Shown: positions 56,262 to 64,000 of the stretch, in pieces
Numbering within the stretch: the stretch's first letter is position 1
How the letters are laid out: each line of letters starts with the position of its first letter
Source: Sphingobacterium composti
Lineage (GTDB): Bacteria; Bacteroidota; Bacteroidia; Sphingobacteriales; Sphingobacteriaceae
Assembly (NCBI RefSeq): GCF_009829075.1
Contig: NZ_WUQZ01000016.1
Coordinates: 1 to 64,000, forward strand
Reading direction: 5' to 3'
DNA: 64,000 bases
The notes under the pieces: generated by a model
The model's database searches: none
The model's input: the letters and a program-made list of their open reading frames with translations, nothing else
What the model was told of the DNA's origin: nothing
Position numbers and translations under genes: made by a program

Positions 56262-57440
56262 ATGGCAAAACTCGAATCCATCTTAGATAATGATTTTTAC
56301 AAGTTTACGATGCAATATGCTGTAGTTAAACTTTTCCCCAGAGCGAAAGCTAAGTATCAATTTATCAATAGAGGCAAACATAAATACCCAGAAGGATTTG
56401 CAGAAAGATTGAAAGATGCTATTCACGAATTAGGTAAACTTAAATTATCCAAAGAAGAAAAGATTTTCTTTGCTGAAACTTGTCCCTATATCGATCCGAC
56501 GTATTTTGATTTTTTACAAGGATACCGTTATGATCCAGATGAGGTAAAAATAACGCAGAATGGTACTGACTTGACAGTAAAAATCGAAGGTTATTGGTAT
56601 CGCACAATACTCTGGGAAGTACCAATTATGTCGTTGATTTGCGAATTGTATTATGAAATAACAGGTCTTCAACGTGTTTCAGACGAAGAGGTTGCTGCTA
56701 TTGTTGAAAACAAGATGCAGAAATACGACAAGTTGGACATCACTATTGCGGATTTTGGAACAAGACGTCGTCATTCGTTTGAAGTACATGATTTGGTTAT
56801 TAAGACACTTAAAAACCACAAATCCAAAACATTCATCGGAACAAGTAATGTATATTTTGCGATGAAATATCAAACTAAACCAATCGGTACCCACGCGCAC
56901 GAGTGGTTTATGTTCCATGCTGCAAAGTTTGGTTATAAAATGGCAAACTTATTAGGGTTAGAAAATTGGGCGAATGTATATCGAGGGGATTTGGGTATTG
57001 CTTTGTCAGACACCTACACTACAGAAACTTTTTTCAAACAGTTTGATAAGAAATTGACAAAATTATTTGATGGCGTGCGCCACGATTCGGGAGATGCTAT
57101 TGAGTTTGCGCAAAAAACCATCAATCATTACCAAAGCAAAGGAATTGATCCAAATTCGAAGACCATTATTTTCTCCGATGGATTGGACTACAATAAAGTA
57201 GAACGTATTGTGAACTTTTGCAAAGGAAAGATTGGTATTTCATTCGGGATAGGCACGGACTTCACAAATGATGTAGGTTTAGAACGTATGAATATTGTAT
57301 TGAAAATGACAGAAACCCTACCAGAAGATGGAGAATGGACTCCGGTTATCAAACTTTCAGATGAAGCAATGAAACATACGGGCGATCCGGCGGAGATTAA
57401 AATGGCAAAGAGATATTTACACATTGATGGGCATGCATAG
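56262..57440 (+). CDS. pncB: Nicotinate phosphoribosyltransferase
   Basis: A 392-residue NAD-salvage enzyme joining nicotinate to PRPP. It has the start LDNDFYKFTMQYAV, the FGTRRRHSFEVHD region with the histidine expected to be phosphorylated, and the PRPP-binding VRHDSGDAIEF and IIFSDGLD. Length matches the short bacterial PncB type. The methyltransferase gene downstream overlaps its end. Confidence 0.95.
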   Translation: MAKLESILDNDFYKFTMQYAVVKLFPRAKAKYQFINRGKHKYPEGFAERLKDAIHELGKLKLSKEEKIFFAETCPYIDPTYFDFLQGYRYDPDEVKITQNGTDLTVKIEGYWYRTILWEVPIMSLICELYYEITGLQRVSDEEVAAIVENKMQKYDKLDITIADFGTRRRHSFEVHDLVIKTLKNHKSKTFIGTSNVYFAMKYQTKPIGTHAHEWFMFHAAKFGYKMANLLGLENWANVYRGDLGIALSDTYTTETFFKQFDKKLTKLFDGVRHDSGDAIEFAQKTINHYQSKGIDPNSKTIIFSDGLDYNKVERIVNFCKGKIGISFGIGTDFTNDVGLERMNIVLKMTETLPEDGEWTPVIKLSDEAMKHTGDPAEIKMAKRYLHIDGHA

Positions 57441-58134
57441 AGACGTATACGGAGAAGCTTTAGCTGAGTATTTTGAAAAAGAAGAATTAACTGTTCCCTT
57501 GTTATTACATAGTACATATGGTGATATTGAAGAAATGCCTGTAGAAGTCTTTTTTCGTGATGCGGAAGATTTTCCTGAATTAGAGTTTATTGCACTTTCA
57601 CTTTGTGATGGAAAAGTATTGGATGTCGGCGCAGGTGTAGGCGCACATGCTCTGTATTTGCAAGAGAAGAATTTTGATGTCGTAGCTTTAGAAATTTCGA
57701 AAACGGCTTGTAATATTATGCAGCAGCGCGGAGTCCAAAAGATTGTTCAACAAAACTTTTTCGCTTTAGCAAATCAAGAATTCGACACGCTCCTATTTCT
57801 AATGAATGGGATTGGTTTAGCGGGTACAATTGATGGATTTAGAAAGTTGTTAGTACACAGCAAGACGTTATTAAGTGAAAAAGGTCAGTTGCTTTTCGAT
57901 AGTTCGGACATTTCCTATTTGTATGACGAATACCGCATCCAAAGGCCAGAATATTATTTCGGAGAAATTGGCTACCAATATGAATTCAATGGAGTGAAAG
58001 GAGAACCATTCAAATGGCTATACTTAGATCAGGAGACTTTGATTAAAGTTGCTCATGAAGAAGGGTGGGTAGTTCAGATTCTTTTTGAAGATGAAAACGA
58101 TCAGTACTTGGTGCGAATGGAGCCAAGGAAGTAA
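57427..58134 (+). CDS. Class I SAM-dependent methyltransferase
   Basis: A 235-residue methyltransferase with motif I VLDVGAGVGAHALYLQ (about 63-78) and the acidic loop VVALEISKTA. The middle has FDTLLFLMNGIGL (motif IV position). The substrate is unknown. Starts at 57427 or 57433 are both possible and overlap pncB by 14 or 8 bases, so the two are cotranscribed and probably translationally coupled. Confidence 0.88.
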   Translation: MGMHRDVYGEALAEYFEKEELTVPLLLHSTYGDIEEMPVEVFFRDAEDFPELEFIALSLCDGKVLDVGAGVGAHALYLQEKNFDVVALEISKTACNIMQQRGVQKIVQQNFFALANQEFDTLLFLMNGIGLAGTIDGFRKLLVHSKTLLSEKGQLLFDSSDISYLYDEYRIQRPEYYFGEIGYQYEFNGVKGEPFKWLYLDQETLIKVAHEEGWVVQILFEDENDQYLVRMEPRK

Positions 58135-58243
58135 ATTTTACTATCATTCTATTCAAATTGACACCTCAATTTCGACATAATAATACAATTTATTTCAGCA
58201 ATTTTCGGATTGTATAGACGAAAAAGAAGTGAGACATTTGTGT

Positions 58244-59104
58244 ATGGAGATATCAGAAAAGAACTTGAATTACAACCGAATAGCTAAAGCAATTGCTTTC
58301 ATTCAGGTAAATTTCAAAAAGCAACCTAGTTTGGCTGAAATTGCTACGCATGTACATTTAAGTCCTTTCCATTTCCAAAGATTATTTCAAGAATGGGCGG
58401 GGACCACTCCAAAGAAATTTCTGCAGTATATCAGTTTGCAACACGCCAAACAGGTTTTAAAAGAATCCAAGTCAACAGATATTGCGACTTATGATACGGG
58501 ATTAAGTAGTACAAGTCGTTTGCACGAGCTTTTTGTCAAGATCGAAGCGATGACACCTGCTGAATACAAAAATGGAGGATCAGAACTTTTTATCAATTAT
58601 AATACTTATGAAACCCTATTTGGATCTATTTGTATTGCTTCAACTAACAAAGGTATTTGCCACATAGCCTTTGTAGAGCAAGATGAAGAAGCTTTAGAAA
58701 GCTTAATAATAAATTTCCCAAATGCAACCTTCCTACACAACGATGAAACAGATCATCAAAATGTCGTAGATTTTTTTAATAATACTAAAACCCATTCCTC
58801 TCCCCTTCATTTGCATTTAAAAGGCACTCCTTTTCAGCTCAAAGTGTGGGAAGCCTTATTAAAAATACCAGAAGGGAAATTGAAAACATATGGAGAAATA
58901 GCCAACTCTATTGGTAATCCAAAATCTTCAAGGGCTGTAGGAACAGCTATAGGTAGCAATCCTATTGCTTTTCTAATACCGTGTCATCGTGTGATTCAAA
59001 CTTCTGGACTATTTGGCGGTTATATGTGGAAGCCTATTCGCAAAACAGCGATTATTGGGTGGGAGCAGGCGCAAATAAATGTTGAAAATGAGGAAACTAT
59101 TTAA
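58244..59104 (+). CDS. Ada-like regulator/O6-methylguanine-DNA methyltransferase fusion
   Basis: A 286-residue fusion of an AraC-type helix-turn-helix (about 5-110; SLAEIATHVHLSPFHFQRLF) with a DNA alkyltransferase domain (about 130-280) holding the acceptor IPCHRVI and the RAVGTAIGSNP helix. The N-terminal zinc-dependent phosphotriester domain of E. coli Ada is absent, so how it would sense alkylation is unclear. The start at ATG 58244 removes five leading codons from GTG. The alkB-like gene overlaps its end. Confidence 0.9.
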   Translation: MEISEKNLNYNRIAKAIAFIQVNFKKQPSLAEIATHVHLSPFHFQRLFQEWAGTTPKKFLQYISLQHAKQVLKESKSTDIATYDTGLSSTSRLHELFVKIEAMTPAEYKNGGSELFINYNTYETLFGSICIASTNKGICHIAFVEQDEEALESLIINFPNATFLHNDETDHQNVVDFFNNTKTHSSPLHLHLKGTPFQLKVWEALLKIPEGKLKTYGEIANSIGNPKSSRAVGTAIGSNPIAFLIPCHRVIQTSGLFGGYMWKPIRKTAIIGWEQAQINVENEETI

Positions 59105-59693
59105 CACAGCAGATCCATCCAAAAATCATTTACCATATGATGGTACTGTGAATTACTTTGGAAATATTATCGCAAATCCAGATTCATATTTTCAAAAATT
59201 GTTGGATGAAGTTAGCTGGCAGCATGATCAAGCCATGATTTTCGGGAAACTTGTAACGACCAAACGTAAAGTAGCTTGGTATGGCGATGATGCATTCTCT
59301 TATAAGTATTCAGGAATCGAAAAAGTAGCTTCCCCGTGGAACACTACGCTTCTTGACCTGAAAAAAATCGTTGAAGCAAATAGTGGAGAAACATTTAATT
59401 CTTGTTTGCTGAACCTCTACCACGATGGCAACGAGGGAATGGCTTGGCACAGTGATGGCGAAAAGGATTTAAAGAAAAATGGGGCTATTGCGTCAGTAAG
59501 TTTCGGTGCAGAACGTAAATTTTCATTTAAACATAAAATTACGAAGGAAAAGATTGATCTTTTTTTGGAAGATGGTTCCCTACTTATTATGAAGGATGAA
59601 ACCCAAACGTATTGGTTGCATCGACTACCTCAATCGAGAACAGTTTGCACACCGCGAATTAATCTTACTTTTAGAACAATTCTCGAAAAATAG
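59079..59693 (+). CDS. AlkB-family alpha-ketoglutarate-dependent DNA repair dioxygenase
   Basis: A 204-residue Fe(II)/2-oxoglutarate enzyme that removes alkyl groups from DNA bases. The metal motif HSD (WHSDGEKDL) and the distal His (YWLHRLPQS) are present, with the 2-oxoglutarate arginine in PRINLTFRT. It resembles the ALKBH2/3-type group. The start at 59079 or 59088 overlaps the Ada-like gene by 26 or 17 bases, so both repair proteins are made together. Confidence 0.92.
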   Translation: MLKMRKLFNTADPSKNHLPYDGTVNYFGNIIANPDSYFQKLLDEVSWQHDQAMIFGKLVTTKRKVAWYGDDAFSYKYSGIEKVASPWNTTLLDLKKIVEANSGETFNSCLLNLYHDGNEGMAWHSDGEKDLKKNGAIASVSFGAERKFSFKHKITKEKIDLFLEDGSLLIMKDETQTYWLHRLPQSRTVCTPRINLTFRTILEK

Positions 59694-59777
59694 AATGTAA
59701 CAATTGTAAACACCCACTACACTAATGTAGCTTTTACCACAATCTTCTTTATCTTTATTTAACACTACCAATTTTCT

Positions 59778-62408
59778 ATGTTGATGAAGAAAATATATTT
59801 TTTAATCTTATTTATTGCGCAGTTTCATTTATCAACTGCACAAGTAACTACTCCCAAAGAGCACTTTGGATTTGCTATTGGTGATGACTACCATTTGGCA
59901 AATTTCACTCAAACAGAGGCTTATTTCAAAAAATTAGCCGAACAATCAGGTCGAATTCGCTATCAAGTCATCGGGAAGACTGAAGAAGGCAGAGATCAAC
60001 CTATGCTAATTATTTCCGCACCGGAGAATCTTGCCAAACTTGAGCATTTCAAATCTATCGCCCAAAAATTAGCCCGTGCTGAATTACCTGAAACCGAAGC
60101 AAAGCAACTCGCTAAAAAAGGAAAATCTGTTGTTTGGATTGACGGGGGATTGCATTCCACAGAAACTGTTGCAATGCACCAGCTCATTCAAATCGCCTAC
60201 CTTCTGGCAAGTCAACAGAATGACGAAACAAAAAACATACTTCAAAACAGCATCATACTTCTTACTCATGCGAATCCAGATGGACAAGAGTTGGTTAGTA
60301 ATTGGTATATGCGTGAAGAAACTCCTGAAAAACGTTCATTAGCAAATCTTCCTAAGCTATACCAAAAGTATGCTGGACATGACAATAATCGAGATTTTTT
60401 CATGCTCAACTTGAAGGAATCTCAAAATATCGCAAGACAGCTTTTCATCGAGTGGAATCCACAAATAATGTACAACCATCACCAAACAGCACCTGCTGGA
60501 GCTGTAGTGGCAGGCGCACCATATCGTGATCCTTTCAATTATGTTTTCGACCCTTTAGTTATTACGGGAATTGAATCCTTGGGAGCTGCAATGGCTTCAC
60601 GCCTTTATGCAGAAAACAAACCTGGTTACACGCAAAGAGGTGGTTCGGTTTTCTCTACTTGGTACAATGGAGGATTACGCACAACTACCTATTTTCACAA
60701 TACAATTGGATTATTAACCGAGATCATTGGTGGTCCCAATCCATTTGAGATACCTTTAGTTCCTTCACGATTAATTCCAAATAGCAATACACATAATCCT
60801 GTCATCCCACAAACATGGCATTTCAAACAATCAATTGAATATTCTACTTCATTGAATTATGCAGTTTTAAACTATGCTGCAAAATTTAAAGAAGAATTAC
60901 TGTTCAATATTTACAGAATGGGAAGAAATTCTATAGAAAAAGGGAATCAAGATACATGGTCCTTATCTCCAAGTAAAGTAGCTGTAGTAGAAAAAGCTAT
61001 TGAGAACCTAAAGGTGCAAAACGAAAATCTTAATAATCAACGCGGTAACCCGAGACAAGCATTAGATTCGCTATTGAAAAATTCCAATTACAGAGATCCA
61101 CGTGGATATATCATTTCAGTACAACAAGAAAATCCCGAAACTACAATTAAATTTTTAAATGCATTATCCGCTAATGGCATACGTATCGAACAAGCTAGAG
61201 AACCTTTTGTATACGAAGGAATGCAATATCCTGCAAACAGTTATTTAATTAGAACTAATCAAGCATTTCGTCCACATATCCTAGATATGTTTGAAGCTCA
61301 AGACCATCCAAATGATTTTGAATATGCAGGCGGCCCTCCTATTCCTCCTTATGACGCTGCTGGCTGGACTTTAGCTTACTTGATGCACATTAACTTTTAT
61401 CGTGCCTTTGAAGAAGTGAAAGGCAATTTTGAAACACTTCCTTTTGGAGAAAAACTTATTGTCGCTGCAAAGGAAACATCGCGTGGTAAATTCTTAGTAA
61501 TAAATAACTCAGATAATGAAATATTTCGAATTACTAATGAATTATTAAAAAGAAATGTAAAAGTTTACCGTGACGAGAGAGGTAATTTTATCTTCCCTAA
61601 TAACTCTATTGCAAAGGAACTGTTAGGGAAAACAAACCTCGTATCAACAAGTCTTACTCAATTGCCAAAGTCTATTAAAGCTATCAAATCTTTGCGTATT
61701 GGTCTTTGGGATACCTATGGTGGTAGTATGCCATCTGGATGGACACGATTTATATTTGAAAAATATGATTTTGATTTCAAATTAATTTATGCTCCTGACT
61801 TGGATAAAGGAGATTTAAATAACGAATTTGATGTTATTATATTGCCAAGTAATGCATTGCTTCGAGACGCTACAAGTTTGGTTCCTGAGAATATACCACA
61901 ACCTTTTGCTTCGCAATGGGGATTTATGACACCTGAAAAAACAATTCCGCAATTGGAAAAGTTTATCAAAAATGGCGGCCATCTAATTTCAATTGGTAAT
62001 AGTTCTAGAATTGTTGAAGATTTTAAAATCGGCGTAGTTAATCATCTAGTTGATAACGAGAATAAACCATTGAAGCGCGAAGTTTATTATACACCTGGTT
62101 CGGTTTTAAAAGCATCGTTGGATAACACATCAAAATCAGGATTAGGATATCCTTCAGAAATAGATTTTTATTTCGCTAATAATAATGTCTATAAAATTGT
62201 TGATTCTTCCATAAAACCACTCATGTGGTTTTCTTCTGAAAAAGTATTGAAAAGTGGATGGTCTTGGGGAGAAAAATACCTCAAAGATGGAGTTATTGGC
62301 TTTGAAAAAACGATGGAAAAAGGAAAACTAACAGTATTTACACCTGACATTACGTTTAGAGCTCAGGCTCATGGGACCTTCAAACTTCTTTTTAACAATT
62401 TATATTAA
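59778..62408 (+). CDS. M14 family zinc carboxypeptidase, secreted
   Basis: An 876-residue secreted peptidase with signal peptide (ending STAQ). The zinc ligands of M14 are in HSTE (His126, Glu129), HANPDGQE, DNNRDFFM and YNHHQ, and the catalytic Glu probably in LLTEIIGGP. A long C-terminal region (about 400-876) contains a class I glutamine-amidotransferase-like segment (FDVIILPSNALLRDA) common in large Bacteroidota M14 enzymes, followed by a beta-rich end. It acts outside the cytoplasm; the peptide substrate is unknown. Confidence 0.9.
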   Translation: MLMKKIYFLILFIAQFHLSTAQVTTPKEHFGFAIGDDYHLANFTQTEAYFKKLAEQSGRIRYQVIGKTEEGRDQPMLIISAPENLAKLEHFKSIAQKLARAELPETEAKQLAKKGKSVVWIDGGLHSTETVAMHQLIQIAYLLASQQNDETKNILQNSIILLTHANPDGQELVSNWYMREETPEKRSLANLPKLYQKYAGHDNNRDFFMLNLKESQNIARQLFIEWNPQIMYNHHQTAPAGAVVAGAPYRDPFNYVFDPLVITGIESLGAAMASRLYAENKPGYTQRGGSVFSTWYNGGLRTTTYFHNTIGLLTEIIGGPNPFEIPLVPSRLIPNSNTHNPVIPQTWHFKQSIEYSTSLNYAVLNYAAKFKEELLFNIYRMGRNSIEKGNQDTWSLSPSKVAVVEKAIENLKVQNENLNNQRGNPRQALDSLLKNSNYRDPRGYIISVQQENPETTIKFLNALSANGIRIEQAREPFVYEGMQYPANSYLIRTNQAFRPHILDMFEAQDHPNDFEYAGGPPIPPYDAAGWTLAYLMHINFYRAFEEVKGNFETLPFGEKLIVAAKETSRGKFLVINNSDNEIFRITNELLKRNVKVYRDERGNFIFPNNSIAKELLGKTNLVSTSLTQLPKSIKAIKSLRIGLWDTYGGSMPSGWTRFIFEKYDFDFKLIYAPDLDKGDLNNEFDVIILPSNALLRDATSLVPENIPQPFASQWGFMTPEKTIPQLEKFIKNGGHLISIGNSSRIVEDFKIGVVNHLVDNENKPLKREVYYTPGSVLKASLDNTSKSGLGYPSEIDFYFANNNVYKIVDSSIKPLMWFSSEKVLKSGWSWGEKYLKDGVIGFEKTMEKGKLTVFTPDITFRAQAHGTFKLLFNNLY

Positions 62409-62452
62409 AACGTAAAGAGAGCAAGATTGACATCTTGCTCTCCTTACGTTTT
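62407..62452. terminator. Bidirectional terminator
   Basis: A 21-nt stem with one mismatch (62407-62427 and 62432-62452), 4-nt loop, between convergent M14 peptidase and ddl genes. Confidence 0.85.
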
Positions 62453-62463
62453 ATAAATGCTTA

Positions 62464-63468
62464 TTACTTTACTAAAGCAGCCTCAATTAATTCACTATAA
62501 AAATCGGATTCTTTCATCCCAAATGCGCGAACTTGTTGTGGAATAAAGCTTTGCGCTGTTTGACCAGGAATCGTATTGATTTCAATAAAATAGAATTTGT
62601 CTGTATCATTTTCTAAGAAGAAATCGACACGAACCATACCTTTACAATTCAATCGAATATAAATTTCTTTAATGATGCGTGCGGCACGTTCTTGTTGTTC
62701 TTGAGTTAAATCCGCAGGCGTAATCTCCTCTGTTAAACCAGGAACATATTTCGCTTCAAAATCGAAAAACTCACGTGTTGTCTTTACTTCTGTAGCAGGA
62801 AGTACCACCAGTTCACCTTTTGAATTTCTAAAAATCCCTTGTGAAAACTCCCTACCAGACACAAATTCTTCCACCAAAACTTGAGCTCCTGTATTTTCAG
62901 CATCATATGCCTTATCCAAAGCTTCTTGCAATTCATCAGCAACTTTTACTTTACTCATTCCAATACTAGAACCTCCTGCATTTGGTTTCACAAAATATGG
63001 CAAGTTTAATTTTGATTCAACTAATTGAACCGCTTCGGATCTATGGTTCTCAAAAAGCAATACAGATTTAGCAACATTCAATTCAGAAATATCAGCTATA
63101 ATCGCTTTTGTATAACCTTTGTTCATAGTCAGCGAAGAAGTCAAAGCACTACAAGAAGTATATGGCAAACCAACCATATCAAAATAGCCTTGTAAGCGCC
63201 CATCCTCCCCTGGAGTACCGTGAAGTATGATGAAAGCTACATCAAAATTGATTTTAACATTATTTAACAACAAGGAAAAATCATCCTTTAGAATGTCATG
63301 TTTATCACCGTTTTCATCTACGTAATACCATCCTTGTGAGGTAATATCTACTAAATATACATCATATTTATCTTTGTCTATTTGACTGTAAACAAATTTT
63401 GAACTTTTGTAAGATACCTCAGCTTCACCTGTATATCCACCTGTGACTAATGCTACTTTTGTTTTCAT
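62464..63468 (-). CDS. ddl: D-alanine--D-alanine ligase
   Basis: A 334-residue ATP-grasp enzyme making the D-Ala-D-Ala end of the peptidoglycan stem. It has the start VALVTGGYTGEAEVS, LHGTPGEDGRLQGYFDMVGLPYTSC (serine/glutamate region), PYFVKPNAGGSSIGMSKV (ATP binding) and FYFIEINTIPGQT. The ATG at 63468 is chosen over an extension from 63507 with no family support. A TATATTTG box on the minus strand (63487-63494) lies just upstream. The divergent neighbour is a PASTA protein, a common Bacteroidota pairing. Confidence 0.95.
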   Translation of the reverse strand: MKTKVALVTGGYTGEAEVSYKSSKFVYSQIDKDKYDVYLVDITSQGWYYVDENGDKHDILKDDFSLLLNNVKINFDVAFIILHGTPGEDGRLQGYFDMVGLPYTSCSALTSSLTMNKGYTKAIIADISELNVAKSVLLFENHRSEAVQLVESKLNLPYFVKPNAGGSSIGMSKVKVADELQEALDKAYDAENTGAQVLVEEFVSGREFSQGIFRNSKGELVVLPATEVKTTREFFDFEAKYVPGLTEEITPADLTQEQQERAARIIKEIYIRLNCKGMVRVDFFLENDTDKFYFIEINTIPGQTAQSFIPQQVRAFGMKESDFYSELIEAALVK

Positions 63469-63486
63469 ATTAAGGGTTTCTGTTCG

Positions 63487-63494
63487 CAAATATA
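63487..63494 (-). promoter_or_regulatory. Candidate -7 box of ddl (TATATTTG)
   Basis: Exact TAnnTTTG on the minus strand followed by CGAAC, 19 bases upstream of the ddl start. No clear -33 TTG. Confidence 0.35.
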
Positions 63495-63596
63495 ATTTGT
63501 GATACACGGAAAAACGAATATTTTTGCTGAATATTAGTTATGTTAATACACAATAGATAACTTAACTTTACATCAAGAAAATAAAAACACATAGGG

Positions 63597-64000
63597 ATGT
63601 CCAAACTATTACTTTATCTTAAAACTGATACGTTCAGAAAAAACCTCATTTATGCTTTAATTGTTATAGCTGGTCTATTCTTAACTGTATATATTGGGTT
63701 GCGCATCTATACCAAGCACGGTGATGCACAAGAAGTCCCTATACTGAAAGGTCTTACTATCGACGAAGCTAAAGATTTATTAGATAAAGCGGGACTGGAA
63801 TATAAAGTTGACTCCATATACCAAATGGATGCTAAGCCCGGTTTAGTGATAGAGCAAAATCCATCACCAACTGCTTTGGTTAAAAGTGGACGTACCATCT
63901 ATCTTACTATTATTACACAGGTCGCGCCAGATGTGGAATTTCCGAATATCATTGAAAAAAATCTAATTGAAGCCCAAGCTATTCTTAATAATGCTTCTTT
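63597..64000 (+). CDS. PASTA-domain membrane protein (partial)
   Basis: The first 134 residues are visible; the gene continues beyond the window. One membrane helix (about 18-40) is followed by PASTA domains beginning AQEVPILKGLTIDEAKDLL and VEFPNIIEKNLIEAQAIL. PASTA domains bind peptidoglycan or muropeptides. No kinase domain precedes them. The divergent ddl gene fits a role in the cell wall. Confidence 0.9.
   Translation, partial: MSKLLLYLKTDTFRKNLIYALIVIAGLFLTVYIGLRIYTKHGDAQEVPILKGLTIDEAKDLLDKAGLEYKVDSIYQMDAKPGLVIEQNPSPTALVKSGRTIYLTIITQVAPDVEFPNIIEKNLIEAQAILNNAS

Noticed and set aside
1-64000. CRISPR array, rRNA or tRNA genes
   Set aside because: No regularly spaced repeats and no tRNA or rRNA signature sequences were recognised in the intergenic regions; a dedicated RNA search was not possible.

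Overview
The window is an AT-rich chromosomal segment of a Bacteroidota bacterium, most likely a member of the Sphingobacteriaceae (Sphingobacterium/Pedobacter type). The evidence is the gene content: a split transketolase, a TonB receptor with carboxypeptidase-like N-terminal domains, an RprXY-like two-component system, a hybrid-two-component-type propeller kinase and a ddl-PASTA divergent pair. Lipoproteins carry very short signal sequences, and several upstream regions contain the Bacteroidota -7 box TAnnTTTG. No rRNA, tRNA or CRISPR array was seen.

Layout. 1-1370 is a scar: a decayed insertion sequence with its AbrB-like accessory gene, then two truncated genes that meet back to back. 1611-4314 is a bacteriophytochrome kinase overlapping its heme oxygenase. 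4675-9255 holds recN, a SprT-like protease, an M28 peptidase lipoprotein and a small membrane protein. 9425-13296 runs split transketolase, then an ECF sigma factor, a membrane protein with six repeats (probably its anti-sigma factor) and a Spy-like periplasmic protein. 14033-17724 has a DEAD-box helicase and an acyl-CoA ligase. 17758-22610 (minus strand) has an exported glutamate-racemase homologue, an HPP membrane protein, rlmB and dnaX. 22718-24451 is an aquaporin and a doubly frameshifted AraC regulator. A 0.7 kb gene-poor stretch follows.

25697-32887 is envelope transport: a TonB receptor with a beta-helix lipoprotein, divergent from an ABC transporter whose permease carries a histidine-rich loop, plus a secreted CxxC protein. 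32884-36576 is housekeeping (rsmE, CorC-like protein, ppa, DedA, HIT). 36840-45412 is a glycan locus: three GH43-like enzymes and one exo-arabinanase-like propeller, divergent from a sensor kinase and a separate AraC-type response regulator, with no SusC/SusD pair. 45521-50395 has greA and an operon of an S9-like lipoprotein, a sensor kinase and a response regulator; the S9-like protein has lost two of three catalytic residues. 50495-56125 includes the mla lipid-transport operon with a pseudouridine synthase. 56262-64000 has pncB, a methyltransferase, an Ada-AlkB alkylation-repair pair, an M14 peptidase, ddl and the start of a PASTA protein.

The most interesting item is the predicted catalytically dead S9 peptidase translationally coupled to a sensor kinase (46140-50395). 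Next are the six-repeat anti-sigma-like protein, the exported racemase homologue and the histidine-rich ABC operon.
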